A stretch of DNA of 64,000 nt from DATFVA01 sp963815785 (GCA_963815785.1 CAWFHZ010000007.1:620001-684000), one strand, 5' to 3'; counted from the first letter of the stretch, positions 28,955-39,280 are shown. Notes: generated from the letters alone by a model not told the origin. Numbers and translations: made by a program.

Positions 28955-29785
28955 ATGAAGATGAGGTTTCTGTTTTTACTTCCACTTTTATTTTTATTTT
29001 CTATTATAATTAATGCCCAGGATGAATCTGATTCAATAGAAGTTTACCTGATAGATTCATATGTTACTCCGGAAGTACCGCATACATTTATGCTTTCTTT
29101 TTTTACAAGTGCTCCTGCAAAATCTAAAGTGGTAATAGAAAACAGTTATGCATATGATGTTTCCACTGAACTGAGTGAATCACATAAAATTAATATTGAT
29201 ATTTCCGATCTTAGTTTTAATGAAAAAAATGTTCCGTTTGTAATTCTTGTGGAAGACTCACTCGGTCATAAATATTCAAGCGAAAAATATGAGTTTGAAC
29301 TTCCTGAAGAACAAAAAGTTGAAGGCGGCTCAAACTTCCTGCTTCTCTGCTTATTCGGGGCTGCTGTGTTTGGATTACCCTCCCCGGTTTATGTTAAAGA
29401 AAAAACCGAAGATTATTTCAGTCTGACAAAAGAGATTCCGTTCCTATCCATAAGAGGAAAAGGGTACAGGTACCCGATGGGATATTTCTCTCTTGAATAC
29501 TCTCATATTTTCAATTCCCCGGTAAAAAATTTCTTTCGGGTAGGTTACAAACATATTATTCCGCTGCCGGGAATAGAATATATTGCCCCCGGAATTAATG
29601 GGTTCACAAACTTTAAAGGCTTTAATGGAATTTCTCCTGAACTCTCAGTTGGACTATTCAGGATAGTAAATACCTTTACCATTTATGCAAGGTACCGTTT
29701 CAACGCAAAACCCGGAGAAGCAGGCAGCGAGTTCCATGAATTTTCTATCGGATTGTATTCAAGTTTCTTCTCCCTTTATCTTTAA
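28955..29785 (+). CDS. Exported protein of unknown function
   Basis: 276 residues from ATG 28955, preferred over 28940 because AGGA lies 8 bases ahead. Signal peptide about 1-20 ending INAQ. Residues about 25-110 look like an Ig-like beta sandwich (FMLSFFTSAPAKSKVVIE), then a hydrophobic stretch (FLLLCLFGAAVFGLPSP) and a C-terminal part with beta-barrel-like strands (GYFSLEYSHIF, FRVGYKHIIPLPG, FSIGLYSSFFSLYL). No family recognised. A TonB receptor gene follows 129 bases downstream on the same strand. Confidence 0.65.
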   Translation: MKMRFLFLLPLLFLFSIIINAQDESDSIEVYLIDSYVTPEVPHTFMLSFFTSAPAKSKVVIENSYAYDVSTELSESHKINIDISDLSFNEKNVPFVILVEDSLGHKYSSEKYEFELPEEQKVEGGSNFLLLCLFGAAVFGLPSPVYVKEKTEDYFSLTKEIPFLSIRGKGYRYPMGYFSLEYSHIFNSPVKNFFRVGYKHIIPLPGIEYIAPGINGFTNFKGFNGISPELSVGLFRIVNTFTIYARYRFNAKPGEAGSEFHEFSIGLYSSFFSLYL

Positions 29786-29914
29786 TCATTTTAGGAAGAT
29801 CATTTCAGAATAACTGCACTTCTATTCGGAATTAATTTATTTACATTTATTTCCTGGTTAAGGAACGTATATGATCGCCCTTTTGTTTAATATTCAACAA
29901 TTAAACATTCCTAA

Positions 29915-32440
29915 ATGAAAAACGCATTAATTATCATAGTAATTGCTACAAAATTTCTCTTTGCTCAAACCGGAAATCTTACCGGCAAGGTAACTGATGG
30001 AAATAATCCGGTTCCCTCTGTAAATATCCTCGTGCTCAACAGCGGCATCGGAACCGTTACGAATGAAGAAGGTAAATATTTATTAAAGGGAATTCCGGAG
30101 GGCAAACAGATTATCAGGTACAGCTCAGTTGGATATAAAACAGTTACAAAAGAAGTTAATATTTATCCGGGCAAAACCATTGAAATTAATGTTGAATTGA
30201 ATGTAACGGTAATTGAAGTTGGTGAAGTTAATGTAACAGGTATCAGAAAACAGGAACAAAGGGACACAAGAACTAGCCTGATAGATCTCAATCCAAGGAG
30301 TGCAAAGGTTTTACCCGGAGCCGGGGAAGACGTTTTAAGAACATTGCAATCGCTTCCCGGAGTTCTGGCTCCAAATGATTTTTCATCACAGCTTGTTATC
30401 AGGGGTAGCGGTCCGGATCAGAACCTTATTATTATGGATGATGTAGAGATTTTTAATCCGTACAGGTTGTACGGCGTAATAAGTATGTTCAATCCTGATG
30501 CTGTGGAAAATGTAAATCTTATTACAGGTGGTTTTCCTGCACGTTATGGTGATCGGCTTTCTGCCGTTCTTGATGTTACAAACAAAGAGGGAAATGACAC
30601 CAAAAATTTATCCGGAAGTCTCAATGCGTCAATAATTGATGCGAACCTGGTTCTTGAAGGAAAAAATCCATTCAGCCTCAAAGGAAGCTGGATGTTCAAT
30701 TCCCGAAGAACTTATTATGATCTGATCATCGAACCATTTGTAAAAAATGCAGGTCTTGTTGATCAGAATGTTAACTTCCCAAATTTTTATGATTTTCAAA
30801 CCAAGATTGCAATAGGTCCTTACAATGGAAATAAAATTTTAATTAATGGAATTTATTCACGGGACGGTGTTGATATTGTTAGCGCAAAGCAAAGGAAAAC
30901 TGCTGACAGTATCGGCGTATCAAATGTTACTTTGAATAATGTTGCAAGTATCGCATGGCATTTTACACCCAATACAAAATTTCTTAATAAAGTTGTAGGT
31001 TCTTATTACACTAACAATGGTATTGCAGATTTTAATTCAGAATTTCTTGATCCATCTTTAAACCGGGAAAATTTTAAAAATATATTAGCAGATACTTTGG
31101 CTCCGTATCTTCTGAATTTTAAATTCAACACGGACTTTACTTTTCAGAAATATGCATTAGATGATTACATAACCTATCTCTGGGGAGACAATATTTTTGA
31201 AGCGGGTGCAGGTGTGGATTTTCTGAAAACAATAATAGACTTTCAATTTGATATTGACCCTGAGCTAAGGGCATTCTTCTCTTCAAATCCGCAGTTCAGA
31301 GCTGTTCTGAGTAATCTTAAAGATATAAGAAATGATAAACGCTATCATGCTTTTATGCAGAATAATTTTTCCATAAGTAAAAAATTTTATTTTCAACCGG
31401 GAGTAAGATTCGATTACTACGATATACTACGTAAAGCTTATCTGGCACCAAGAATTTCAATGTCCTATGCATTGGATGATCTGACAACAATCAGAGCTGT
31501 CTGGGGTATTTATTATCAATCGCCGGGATATGAAAAACTCAGGGATGAAAATGTTCTTTACGATTTAAGTGATGTCTACACAAAAAATCTGAAAGCAGAA
31601 AAAGCCACACACTATATAATAGGAATAGAACGCTGGCTTAATTCTGAATGGAGTTTAAAACTTGAAGGATATTATAAAGATTTCAACAACCTGATAGTTC
31701 AGAAAGTAGTACCGGGTTCAATATATAGAACATCTCCGATTCCCGGTAAGGATTTAAGATACCCGGACGGCTGGACACAACCGGTAACTGTTCAGGGTGA
31801 TTCACTCACACAAATACCCGTAAACAATGCTGATGGTAATGCTTATGGAGTTGAACTATTTCTTGCAAAGAAAAATCTGTCACCGGATGACAGGCTTTCC
31901 GGATGGATTTCGTACTCCTATTCAGTTGCGGATAGAAATGAAAACAACGTTACTTTACCATTTCGTTTCGATCAGAGGCATACTGTAAATATTGTTCTGG
32001 ATTATCAACTAAATAGCTGGCTGAACCTCGGGTTAAGATGGCAGTATGGTTCGGGTTTTCCTATTAGTCAGCCTGCTGGTGTAAAACCAAGAATTATCCT
32101 GGTCGATACTAACGGGGACGGCATTCCGGACACACCTGAGATTGCTACAAGAAAACCTTTTTTTGGTACCGGAAACGGAGAGGTGATTTATGATGTAGAT
32201 TATAATAATCAAAGATTAAATGCCAGGAAACCCGCTTATCACAGGCTTGACGTAAGGTTTACTGCTGTTACAAATTTCTGGAATCTGGATTGGGCTTTTT
32301 ATCTTGATGTTATAAATGCATATAACAGATCAAATGTTATTGGATATGATTATTATATTAATAATGATTTGACCTTGGGTCGGGATGCTAGTACAATGTT
32401 TCCTATAATTCCTACATTTGGTTTTAGCGTAAAATTTTAG
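29915..32440 (+). CDS. TonB-dependent receptor with carboxypeptidase-like N-terminal domain
   Basis: 841 residues. Signal peptide about 1-18, carboxypeptidase regulatory-like (CarboxypepD_reg) domain about 20-105 (GKVTDGNNPVPSVNILVLN), plug domain about 115-240 (LPGAGEDVLRTLQSLPGV, VIRGSGPDQNLIIMDDVEI, GGFPARYGDRLSAVLDV), then the 22-strand barrel with a C-terminal strand ending GFSVKF. Imports an unknown large substrate across the outer membrane using TonB energy. No SusD partner is next to it. xseA starts 12 bases after its stop. Confidence 0.9.
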   Translation: MKNALIIIVIATKFLFAQTGNLTGKVTDGNNPVPSVNILVLNSGIGTVTNEEGKYLLKGIPEGKQIIRYSSVGYKTVTKEVNIYPGKTIEINVELNVTVIEVGEVNVTGIRKQEQRDTRTSLIDLNPRSAKVLPGAGEDVLRTLQSLPGVLAPNDFSSQLVIRGSGPDQNLIIMDDVEIFNPYRLYGVISMFNPDAVENVNLITGGFPARYGDRLSAVLDVTNKEGNDTKNLSGSLNASIIDANLVLEGKNPFSLKGSWMFNSRRTYYDLIIEPFVKNAGLVDQNVNFPNFYDFQTKIAIGPYNGNKILINGIYSRDGVDIVSAKQRKTADSIGVSNVTLNNVASIAWHFTPNTKFLNKVVGSYYTNNGIADFNSEFLDPSLNRENFKNILADTLAPYLLNFKFNTDFTFQKYALDDYITYLWGDNIFEAGAGVDFLKTIIDFQFDIDPELRAFFSSNPQFRAVLSNLKDIRNDKRYHAFMQNNFSISKKFYFQPGVRFDYYDILRKAYLAPRISMSYALDDLTTIRAVWGIYYQSPGYEKLRDENVLYDLSDVYTKNLKAEKATHYIIGIERWLNSEWSLKLEGYYKDFNNLIVQKVVPGSIYRTSPIPGKDLRYPDGWTQPVTVQGDSLTQIPVNNADGNAYGVELFLAKKNLSPDDRLSGWISYSYSVADRNENNVTLPFRFDQRHTVNIVLDYQLNSWLNLGLRWQYGSGFPISQPAGVKPRIILVDTNGDGIPDTPEIATRKPFFGTGNGEVIYDVDYNNQRLNARKPAYHRLDVRFTAVTNFWNLDWAFYLDVINAYNRSNVIGYDYYINNDLTLGRDASTMFPIIPTFGFSVKF

Positions 32441-32452
32441 CTAATTTTTAAT

Positions 32453-33661
32453 ATGGCTTCTAATACTAAACTTCTCACAGTTTCAGAAATAACAAGACAA
32501 ATCAAGTCAACTCTTGAAGAAGAGTTTTCAGAGCTATCTGTCATCGGGGAATTGTCAAACTTTAAAGCTCATGTATCAGGACATTGGTATTTTAATCTGA
32601 AAGATTCTGATGCTTTAATCAGCTGCACGATGTGGAAAGGTTTAAACAGTTATGTTTTTTTTACCCCGCAGGACGGGATGAAAATAATTGTGAATGGAAA
32701 ACTTTCCGTATATCCGCCCAGAGGGAATTACCAGATTGATGTTCGTTCCATGAAACCGGCTGGAATAGGAGAACTGCAGGCAGCCTTTGAAATGCTGAAG
32801 CAAAAGCTCAGTAAAGAAGGATTGTTTAATCCGGAGCATAAAAAAACTATACCTTCTTTTCCAAAGAAAATAGGAATTGTTACAGCCATTGATGGTGCTG
32901 CTTTTAAAGATATGATAAGCGTCGCTAAAAGACGTTATCCCCTGGCAGAACTTGTTATTGCTCCCTCACGGGTTCAGGGGAGCGGGGCAGCAGAAAATAT
33001 TGCTCAAAGTATAAAACAATTGAACGAATTAAAGGATATTGATGTTATAATTATTTCGCGCGGCGGCGGATCAATTGAAGATCTTTGGTCTTTTAATGAA
33101 GAAATAGTAGCCCGTGCTGTTTATAATTCTAGAATCCCTGTAATAAGTGGAGTGGGTCATGAGGTAGATTTTACGATCGCAGATTTTGTAGCAGATTTAA
33201 GAGCTCCTACTCCCTCAGCAGCTATGGAAATTGCTACTCCCGATAAAAATGATATTTTTGCCTTTATAAACGATTTTTCCTATAATTCTACATTAAAAAT
33301 TAACGAATATTGCCGGACGTTAAGAAAAAAACTTAATTCAATAATCAATTCGTATGGGTTCAGGGTTCCGATAGATTTAATCAGAAATAAGTCACAGTTA
33401 GTTGATAACCTTCTTTATAAAGTGCTTCAAAAAACCGATCACAGAATATTATTATATAACAACAGAGTTTCACTTCTTACCGCGATTATTGAATCTAATA
33501 ATGTTCATCGAATATTGAACAGAGGCTTTACACTTGTGAAGCAGGATAATAAATATGTAATCAGAAGTGCCAGGTTTAATCCGGATATAAATACTGAAAT
33601 AGTTTTTGCTGACGGCAGTGTAAATATTAAATCAAGAAAAAATAATGGCAAAAAAAAGTAA
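32453..33661 (+). CDS. xseA: Exodeoxyribonuclease VII large subunit
   Basis: 402 residues. N-terminal OB domain about 1-100 (VIGELSNFKAHVSGHWYFNL), catalytic core with KIGIVTAIDGAAFKDM, IIISRGGGSIEDLWSFNEE and PVISGVGHEVDFTIADFVAD, then a shortened coiled-coil region. It degrades single-stranded DNA with XseB. It overlaps xseB by 17 bases. Confidence 0.95.
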   Translation: MASNTKLLTVSEITRQIKSTLEEEFSELSVIGELSNFKAHVSGHWYFNLKDSDALISCTMWKGLNSYVFFTPQDGMKIIVNGKLSVYPPRGNYQIDVRSMKPAGIGELQAAFEMLKQKLSKEGLFNPEHKKTIPSFPKKIGIVTAIDGAAFKDMISVAKRRYPLAELVIAPSRVQGSGAAENIAQSIKQLNELKDIDVIIISRGGGSIEDLWSFNEEIVARAVYNSRIPVISGVGHEVDFTIADFVADLRAPTPSAAMEIATPDKNDIFAFINDFSYNSTLKINEYCRTLRKKLNSIINSYGFRVPIDLIRNKSQLVDNLLYKVLQKTDHRILLYNNRVSLLTAIIESNNVHRILNRGFTLVKQDNKYVIRSARFNPDINTEIVFADGSVNIKSRKNNGKKK

Positions 33662-33881
33662 AAAAAATTTTGAAAATGATCTTAAAAGATTAGAAGAAAT
33701 TTCGGATTTACTCGAAAGTGAAAGTATCGGGTTGGATGAATCTCTTAAACTTTATGAGGAAGGAATTGAATTATCCCGCAATTGTATAACAGCTTTGAAA
33801 AAAGCTGAACTGAAAATTACTGAATTAAAAAAGAAGCTTGATGACTTACCCTTTGAAGAAGAAGCCGAGGAAGAGGATTAA
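33645..33881 (+). CDS. xseB: Exodeoxyribonuclease VII small subunit
   Basis: 78 residues, the family size. FENDLKRLEEISDLLES and GLDESLKLYEEGIELSR are the typical two-helix core; the C-terminus is acidic. Starts within xseA and ends 4 bases before dxs, showing tight coupling. Confidence 0.94.
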   Translation: MAKKSKKNFENDLKRLEEISDLLESESIGLDESLKLYEEGIELSRNCITALKKAELKITELKKKLDDLPFEEEAEEED

Positions 33882-33885
33882 AAAA

Positions 33886-35821
33886 ATGGAAAATGAAAAA
33901 ATGTCTGACGAGGTTAAATATCCTGTATTATCGAAAATCAATATTCCTGAAGATGTACGGAAACTTGAATTTCAGGAGTTGAAAATCCTTTGTAAAGATA
34001 TTCGTGAATACCTGATTGATACTATCTCTGAGGTTGGCGGGCATTTCGGCGGCGGACTCGGTACAGTTGAAATGGCAGTTGCAATTCATAAAGTTTTTAA
34101 TACTCCTTACGATCTTGTTGTTTGGGACACTGGTCATCAGGCTTATCCTCATAAAATTCTTACCGGAAGAAAAGACAGGCTTCATACAATCAGACATTTA
34201 AATGGAATAAGCGGTTTCCTGAAAAGAGCTGAAAGTGAATATGATACGTTTGGTGCCGGGCATGCTACTACTTCAATTTCTGCCGCCCTGGGAATGGCCG
34301 TTGCAAGAGATCTTAAGAATGAAAACAGAAAAGTCGTTGCTATTATTGGTGATGGTGCAATGACAGGTGGAATGGCTTATGAAGCAATGAATAATTCCGG
34401 CATAAACAAATCAGACCTGGTAGTAGTTTTTAATGATAATCGCATGTCTATCGCCCCAAATGTTTGGCAGGTTTCAAATTATTTCACTGAGATGATTGCT
34501 CATCCTGATTACAATAAATTTAAAGGTCAGATCTGGGAGCTTACCGGAAAACTTGATCAATTCGGAGATAGATTAAGAAAAATTGCTGCGCGCCTTGAGA
34601 ATGGAATTAAAGCTGTTATAACACCGGGAATGCTTTTCGAAGCATTAGGGTTCAGATATTTCGGCCCAATAAACGGGCACAACCTTCATCAGATGATCAG
34701 AATTTTTGAACAAGTTAAAGATTTGAAAGGTCCAATACTCGTTCATGCAATGACTCATAAGGGAAAAGGATATAAACCTGCTGAGGGAGATGAACAAAAA
34801 CTTCACGCCTCAACTCCGTTTGACAAACTAACTGGTAAAGCTGTTAAAAAATCAAGCGGGCTGCCTTCGTTTACTTCTATTTTCGGTCATGCTCTTGTTG
34901 ATATAGTTAGAGAAAACAAAAATGTTGTAGGCATCACTGCTGCAATGCCGGATGGAACCGGGTTGGATATTCTTCAAAAAGAATTTCCGGAAAATTATTT
35001 TGATGTGGGAATTGCAGAAGAACATGCTGTGACGTTTGCAGCAGGATTAGCAACGCAGGGAATAGTTCCTGTTGTTTCAATTTATTCAACTTTTTTGCAA
35101 CGTGGTTTTGATCAGATTGTACATGATGTAGGTATTCAAAAACTTCATGTTGTATTTGCCATGGATAGGGCAGGTCTTGTGGGTGCTGATGGACCGACAC
35201 ATCACGGTGCGTTTGATATGACTTATTTAAGGCTGATACCAGGAATAGTTATAATGGCTCCCAAAGATGAATCAGAATTAAGAGATATGCTTTACACTGC
35301 TGTAAACTATAAAGAAGGTCCCATCGCTTTGCGGTATCCAAGAGGATCTGCACTTGGTGTGGAGCTTAAAGACGGGTTTGATATAATAGAAATTGGGAAA
35401 GCGGAAAAACTTAGAGAAGGTGATGATGTCGCTCTACTTGCAGTGGGGTCAATGGTAGAATATTCTTTAAAAGCTGCTGAAAAATTAGCTTCTGAAGGAA
35501 TAGTTTGCGAAGTTATAAATATGAGATTTATAAAACCCCTGGATAAAAAGATGCTGGATTATATTGTCGGGCAAACATCCGAAGATAGTTACACTTGAAG
35601 AGAATACATTGATTGGGGGATTCGGCAGTGCTGTACTTGAATATTTCAATGAGAAGAATTATAAAAATGATATTTTAAGATTAGGACTTCCGGACCAATT
35701 TGTTGAACATGGAACACAAAAAGAACTTCATCATATACTTAAGATTGACCCTGAGGGAATAATTGAAAGAGTTAAAATATTTTGTAAAAACAGGAGTATT
35801 AACCAGGAGATAACAATTTGA
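33886..35821 (+). CDS. dxs: 1-deoxy-D-xylulose-5-phosphate synthase, frameshifted
   Basis: About 644 residues after correction. TPP-binding GDGAMTGGMAYEA, the DTGHQAYPHK motif, and the catalytic Glu in VGIAEEHAVTFAAG are all present. The frame breaks at the GGG run 35569-35571: removing one G gives YIVGKHPKIVTLEEN and continues to the transketolase C-terminal domain (GGFGSAVLEYF, GLPDQFVEHG). The enzyme makes DXP from pyruvate and glyceraldehyde 3-phosphate for isoprenoids, thiamine and PLP. Start at 33886 follows GAGGATT; an in-frame ATG at 33838 lies inside xseB. The break in a gene usually needed for life suggests sequence error. Confidence 0.93.
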
Positions 35822-36832
35822 GCGAAAAAACCAAAGTAGCTATTATCGGTTTAGGAGGAATTGTTCAGCTGGTACATCTTCCTAACTTAGCCAAAATGGA
35901 TAATGTTAAAGTTACGGCAGTTGCTGAAATAAATAAGAACAGACTTAACACGATTGCAGATAAATTTAATATAGAAGGAAGGTATTCTGATTATGAAGAA
36001 CTGCTTGCAGGAAGTGAATCTGATGCCGTGATTATTGCTACTCCTACACATCTTCATAAGGAAACAGCAATTGCCTGTCTTAAAGCAAAAAAAGATGTTT
36101 TAGTGGAAAAACCATTAGCAAGAACTTTTGCTGAAGCCAAACCAATTATTGACGTTGCCAAGAAATCAAAAAATAAAATTATGGTTGGAATGAATCTGCG
36201 TTACCGCCCTGACGCAATGATACTGAGAAGTCTTATTAATTCCGGTGAAATAGGTGAGCCGTTTTATGTTAAATGCGGATGGATAAGACGACAAAGCAGC
36301 AGTGAAAAATGGTTTACCAGGAAGGAAGAATCCGGTGGCGGTGTAATTATTGATTTAAGTATTCTTCTGCTTGACCTTGCTCTCTGGCTTCTTAACTATC
36401 CCTCTGTGTCAAATGTTTCAACCCAGAATTATTTTTTGAATACGAAACATGTTGAAGATAGTTCTATTAGTTTACTCAGATGTAAAAACAATGCTGTTAT
36501 AACAATGGAAACCAGTTGGTCCCTGCCCCTGGAAAAGGATCTTTTTTATCTGAATGTTTACGGTACAAAGGGAAATGCGTCATTGAATCCTTTCAGAATA
36601 AATAAGAAGATTGATGAACAGTTTATGGACCTCACACCTTCACAGACGGAAAGTAGTCTTGGTCTTATTTAAAAAATCTTACCAGAATGAGTTAAAAAGT
36701 TTTATAGGTGCAGTACGTGGATTAAATCCCATTTTCTCTCCTGCACAGGAAGCACTTTCAAGAATGAAGGTGATAGATGCCATGTACCTGTCAGCATCCA
36801 AAAAATCCGAAGTAAGTATAAAACAGACATGA
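35818..36832 (+). CDS. Gfo/Idh/MocA family oxidoreductase, frameshifted
   Basis: About 337 residues after correction. Starts with TTG overlapping the dxs stop (TTGA), supported by CAGGAG 8 bases ahead. N-terminal Rossmann fold with VAIIGLGGIVQLVHLP, IIATPTHLHKETA and the conserved Lys in VEKPLA; the C-terminal alpha/beta domain includes MVGMNLRYRP. Removing one T near 36665-36670 joins SSLGLF to KKSYQNELKSFIGAVRG, restoring the end. NAD(P)-dependent, substrate unknown. It overlaps the response-regulator start by 4 bases. Confidence 0.85.
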
Positions 36833-37515
36833 AATCAAAAATACTTTTAGTAGATGACGAAAAAGATATAGTCGAATTTCTTGAATATAATCTGGTTCAG
36901 GAAGGATTTGAAGTTATTACCGCAAATGACGGAATAGAGGCTATTCAAAAAATGACTGAAAAGCCGGATCTTATTGTACTCGATATTATGATGCCCAAAT
37001 TAGATGGTTATGAGGTTTGTAAAAGAATAAGAGAAAATAAAGCATATACTGAAATTCCGGTAATTTTTCTTACTGCAAAAGGAGCTGAAGCAGATGAGAT
37101 AAAAGGACTGGAACTTGGTGCAAGTGATTTTATTAAGAAACCAATCTCACCCAAAAAATTAATTGCCAGGGTAAATTCCAATCTCCGGAAATCTTCCAAG
37201 GATCAGGTCAGTTTACCCGTAAAAATTCAGATCGGACCTTTAATAATAGATCGTGAAAAGTATGTAATTCATATCAACGGAAATGAAACCGTTTTTCCCA
37301 GGAAAGAATTTGAACTACTTTATTTTCTTGCGAATAATCCGGGAAAAGTTTTCAGTCGCGATGCATTATTAAAGACGGTGTGGGGAGTTGATGTGTATGT
37401 GGTGGACCGAACAGTTGATGTTCATGTCCGTAAAATCAGAGAGAAACTGGAAGAATTTTCTGATTTAATTGAAACCATAAAAGGTGTAGGATACAGATTT
37501 AAAAGTGTGGAATGA
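36829..37515 (+). CDS. OmpR/PhoB-type response regulator
   Basis: 228 residues. Receiver with Asp9-Asp10, phospho-acceptor Asp52 (VLDIMMPKLDG) and the Lys of FIKKPIS; winged helix from about 130 with PRKEFELLYFLANNPGKVFS, VDRTVDVHVRKIREKL and IKGVGYRF. Pairs with the histidine kinase that overlaps its end by 11 bases. The resemblance to PhoB/PhoR is only general; no phosphate genes are adjacent. Confidence 0.93.
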   Translation: MKSKILLVDDEKDIVEFLEYNLVQEGFEVITANDGIEAIQKMTEKPDLIVLDIMMPKLDGYEVCKRIRENKAYTEIPVIFLTAKGAEADEIKGLELGASDFIKKPISPKKLIARVNSNLRKSSKDQVSLPVKIQIGPLIIDREKYVIHINGNETVFPRKEFELLYFLANNPGKVFSRDALLKTVWGVDVYVVDRTVDVHVRKIREKLEEFSDLIETIKGVGYRFKSVE

Positions 37516-38533
37516 ATTTAAATCTAATTTGAATTCCGCAAAGGTTTTCCTGCCTGAATTATTAATATTCAATGCAATCCTGATCTCATTAATTTTACTT
37601 GTAAGTGAACCAGCCCCGGATAGAATCATTTTAATTGTTCTTGTAATCTTTTTGAGTCTTTTGTTTCTGAATTTTATTGGTAACAGAAGAATTAACGAAT
37701 TGCAGGAAATCAAATCTATAATATCAAATATCCGGAACAGTAATTATAAACACCCTGACGAAATAAAGCTTACCAGGAATTTAAAGGGAATGGAAGAAGA
37801 GATAAGGGAGATGTTTATAAAAGCGAAGAATGATGTTGAATATCTTAAACGGCTCGAAAGAATTCGTACTGAATTTCTCGGCAATGTTTCGCACGAACTT
37901 AGAACACCTATTTTTTCAATACAGGGTTATATTGAAACTCTTCTGAACGGTGCTATAAATGATGAGAAAGTAAATAAAAATTTTTTAGCCAAAGCAAACC
38001 AGCATACGATTAATCTGAACAATCTTTTAAATGATCTCATAGATATATCTATGATCGAATCCGGTGAAATGCGAATGAGCTTCAGGTACTTTTTGGTTAA
38101 AGAATATCTTGAAAGTATTGTGAACGAAATGAAACCACTGGCGGATGAAAAAAATGTTCAGTTATTACTGGGAGCAGTAAATGAGAAACTTCAGCTTTTT
38201 GGAGATAAGACAAAATTAAAGCAGGTATTTGTTAACCTCATAACAAATGCAATCAAATACACAGAAGCAGGATCGGTTAGTATTCTTATAGAAGAGAAAG
38301 CAAATTTTGCAGTGATAATTATCCGGGATACCGGAATAGGAATTCCAACTGAAGATATTCCAAGAATTTTCGAAAGATTTTTCAGAGTTGATAAAGCCCG
38401 TTCCCGTTCTGTTGGAGGAACAGGTCTTGGACTGGCAATAGTTAAACACATTATAGAAGCGCATGGTTCAAGGGTAGAAGTAAAAAGTGAACAGGGGAAA
38501 GGGAGTGAATTTTCATTTCAGCTTAAAAAGTAG
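37505..38533 (+). CDS. Sensor histidine kinase (PhoR-like)
   Basis: 342 residues, GTG start inside the regulator gene. Two membrane helices about 17-33 and 41-58 with almost no periplasmic loop, then HisKA with phospho-His130 (GNVSHELRTPI), N box in VFVNLITNAIKYTE, and G boxes in DTGIGIP and GGTGLGLAIVKHI. Short input region means sensing within or at the membrane. Confidence 0.93.
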   Translation: MWNEFKSNLNSAKVFLPELLIFNAILISLILLVSEPAPDRIILIVLVIFLSLLFLNFIGNRRINELQEIKSIISNIRNSNYKHPDEIKLTRNLKGMEEEIREMFIKAKNDVEYLKRLERIRTEFLGNVSHELRTPIFSIQGYIETLLNGAINDEKVNKNFLAKANQHTINLNNLLNDLIDISMIESGEMRMSFRYFLVKEYLESIVNEMKPLADEKNVQLLLGAVNEKLQLFGDKTKLKQVFVNLITNAIKYTEAGSVSILIEEKANFAVIIIRDTGIGIPTEDIPRIFERFFRVDKARSRSVGGTGLGLAIVKHIIEAHGSRVEVKSEQGKGSEFSFQLKK

Positions 38534-38565
38534 GGAAAAATCAATATTTTTCATCAACTTCAGAA

Positions 38566-38596
38566 TTGACAAGTAAAGTTCAAATTATTAACTTTG
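38566..38596 (+). promoter_or_regulatory. Promoter of rplU-rpmA
   Basis: TTG at 38566-38568 (as TTGACA), 20-base spacer, TAACTTTG at 38589-38596. Matches the Bacteroidetes -33/-7 consensus fully and is nearly identical to the nuoA promoter. The start point falls about 25 bases ahead of rplU. Confidence 0.8.
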
Positions 38597-38625
38597 TTGT
38601 CTAATTTTTCAGAAAGGTCAAGTAA

Positions 38626-38934
38626 ATGTTCGCTGTTGTTAATATATCAGGTCAACAGTTTAAAGTTGAGGAAAAAGGAAAGTATTACGTACCTAGATTA
38701 AAAGCAGAACCTGATTCAGAAGTATCATTTGATAAAGTTCTTCTCTTTTCAAATGATAAAGATATAAAAATAGGTGCTCCAACTATTAATAAAATGAAAG
38801 TAACTGCAAAAGTACTTGAGCATATTAAAGATGATAAAGTAATTATCTTCAAAAAGAAGAGAAGAACTAACTATCAGAAAAAAAACGGACACAGGCAGCA
38901 GCTTACCAGAATAGAAATTACCAGTATAGGTTAA
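38626..38934 (+). CDS. rplU: 50S ribosomal protein L21
   Basis: 102 residues, standard length. MFAVVNISGQQFKVEEKGKY at the start and KKKRRTNYQKKNGHRQQ near the end are the L21 landmarks. AAAGG lies upstream. Followed 18 bases later by rpmA, the conserved order. Confidence 0.98.
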   Translation: MFAVVNISGQQFKVEEKGKYYVPRLKAEPDSEVSFDKVLLFSNDKDIKIGAPTINKMKVTAKVLEHIKDDKVIIFKKKRRTNYQKKNGHRQQLTRIEITSIG

Positions 38935-38952
38935 CAGAAGGAGATTTGAATA

Positions 38953-39207
38953 ATGGCTCATAAAAAAGGTCAAGGCTCGTCCCGTAACGGAAGAGATAGT
39001 AATGCCCAAAGGCTTGGTGTAAAGAAATTTGGCGGTGAACGTGTGATCGCCGGGAATATTCTGGTGAGACAAAGAGGCACAAAATTTCATCCGGGTGTTA
39101 ATGTTAAAAAAGGCGGCGATGATACTTTATTTGCAGTAGCAGACGGATTTGTAAAGTTTGAGATGAAACGCGGTGACAGACAGTTTGTTAATGTTTATCC
39201 TGCTTAA
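38953..39207 (+). CDS. rpmA: 50S ribosomal protein L27
   Basis: 84 residues beginning MAHKKGQGSSRNGRDSN, with the rest typical of L27 (QRGTKFHPG, GVNVKKGGDDTLFA). The N-terminus reaches the peptidyl-transferase centre in the 50S subunit. Ends 23 bases before a strong terminator. Confidence 0.98.
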   Translation: MAHKKGQGSSRNGRDSNAQRLGVKKFGGERVIAGNILVRQRGTKFHPGVNVKKGGDDTLFAVADGFVKFEMKRGDRQFVNVYPA

Positions 39208-39229
39208 ATTAATTTTTACATCTATAAAT

Positions 39230-39258
39230 AAAAAACCCTCTTATACAGAGGGTTTTTT
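39230..39258. terminator. Bidirectional terminator between rpmA and mdh
   Basis: Perfect 12-base arms AAAAAACCCTCT and AGAGGGTTTTTT with a 5-base loop; T-rich on both strands, serving the convergent rpmA and malate dehydrogenase genes. Confidence 0.92.
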
Positions 39259-39280
39259 ATTTTAACTTTGAAAAGATATT

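Noticed and set aside
38749..39090. A 113-residue minus-strand frame across rplU and rpmA
   Set aside because: It is antisense to two ribosomal protein genes whose identity is certain; composition is rich in Phe, Ser and Leu as expected for an antisense shadow.
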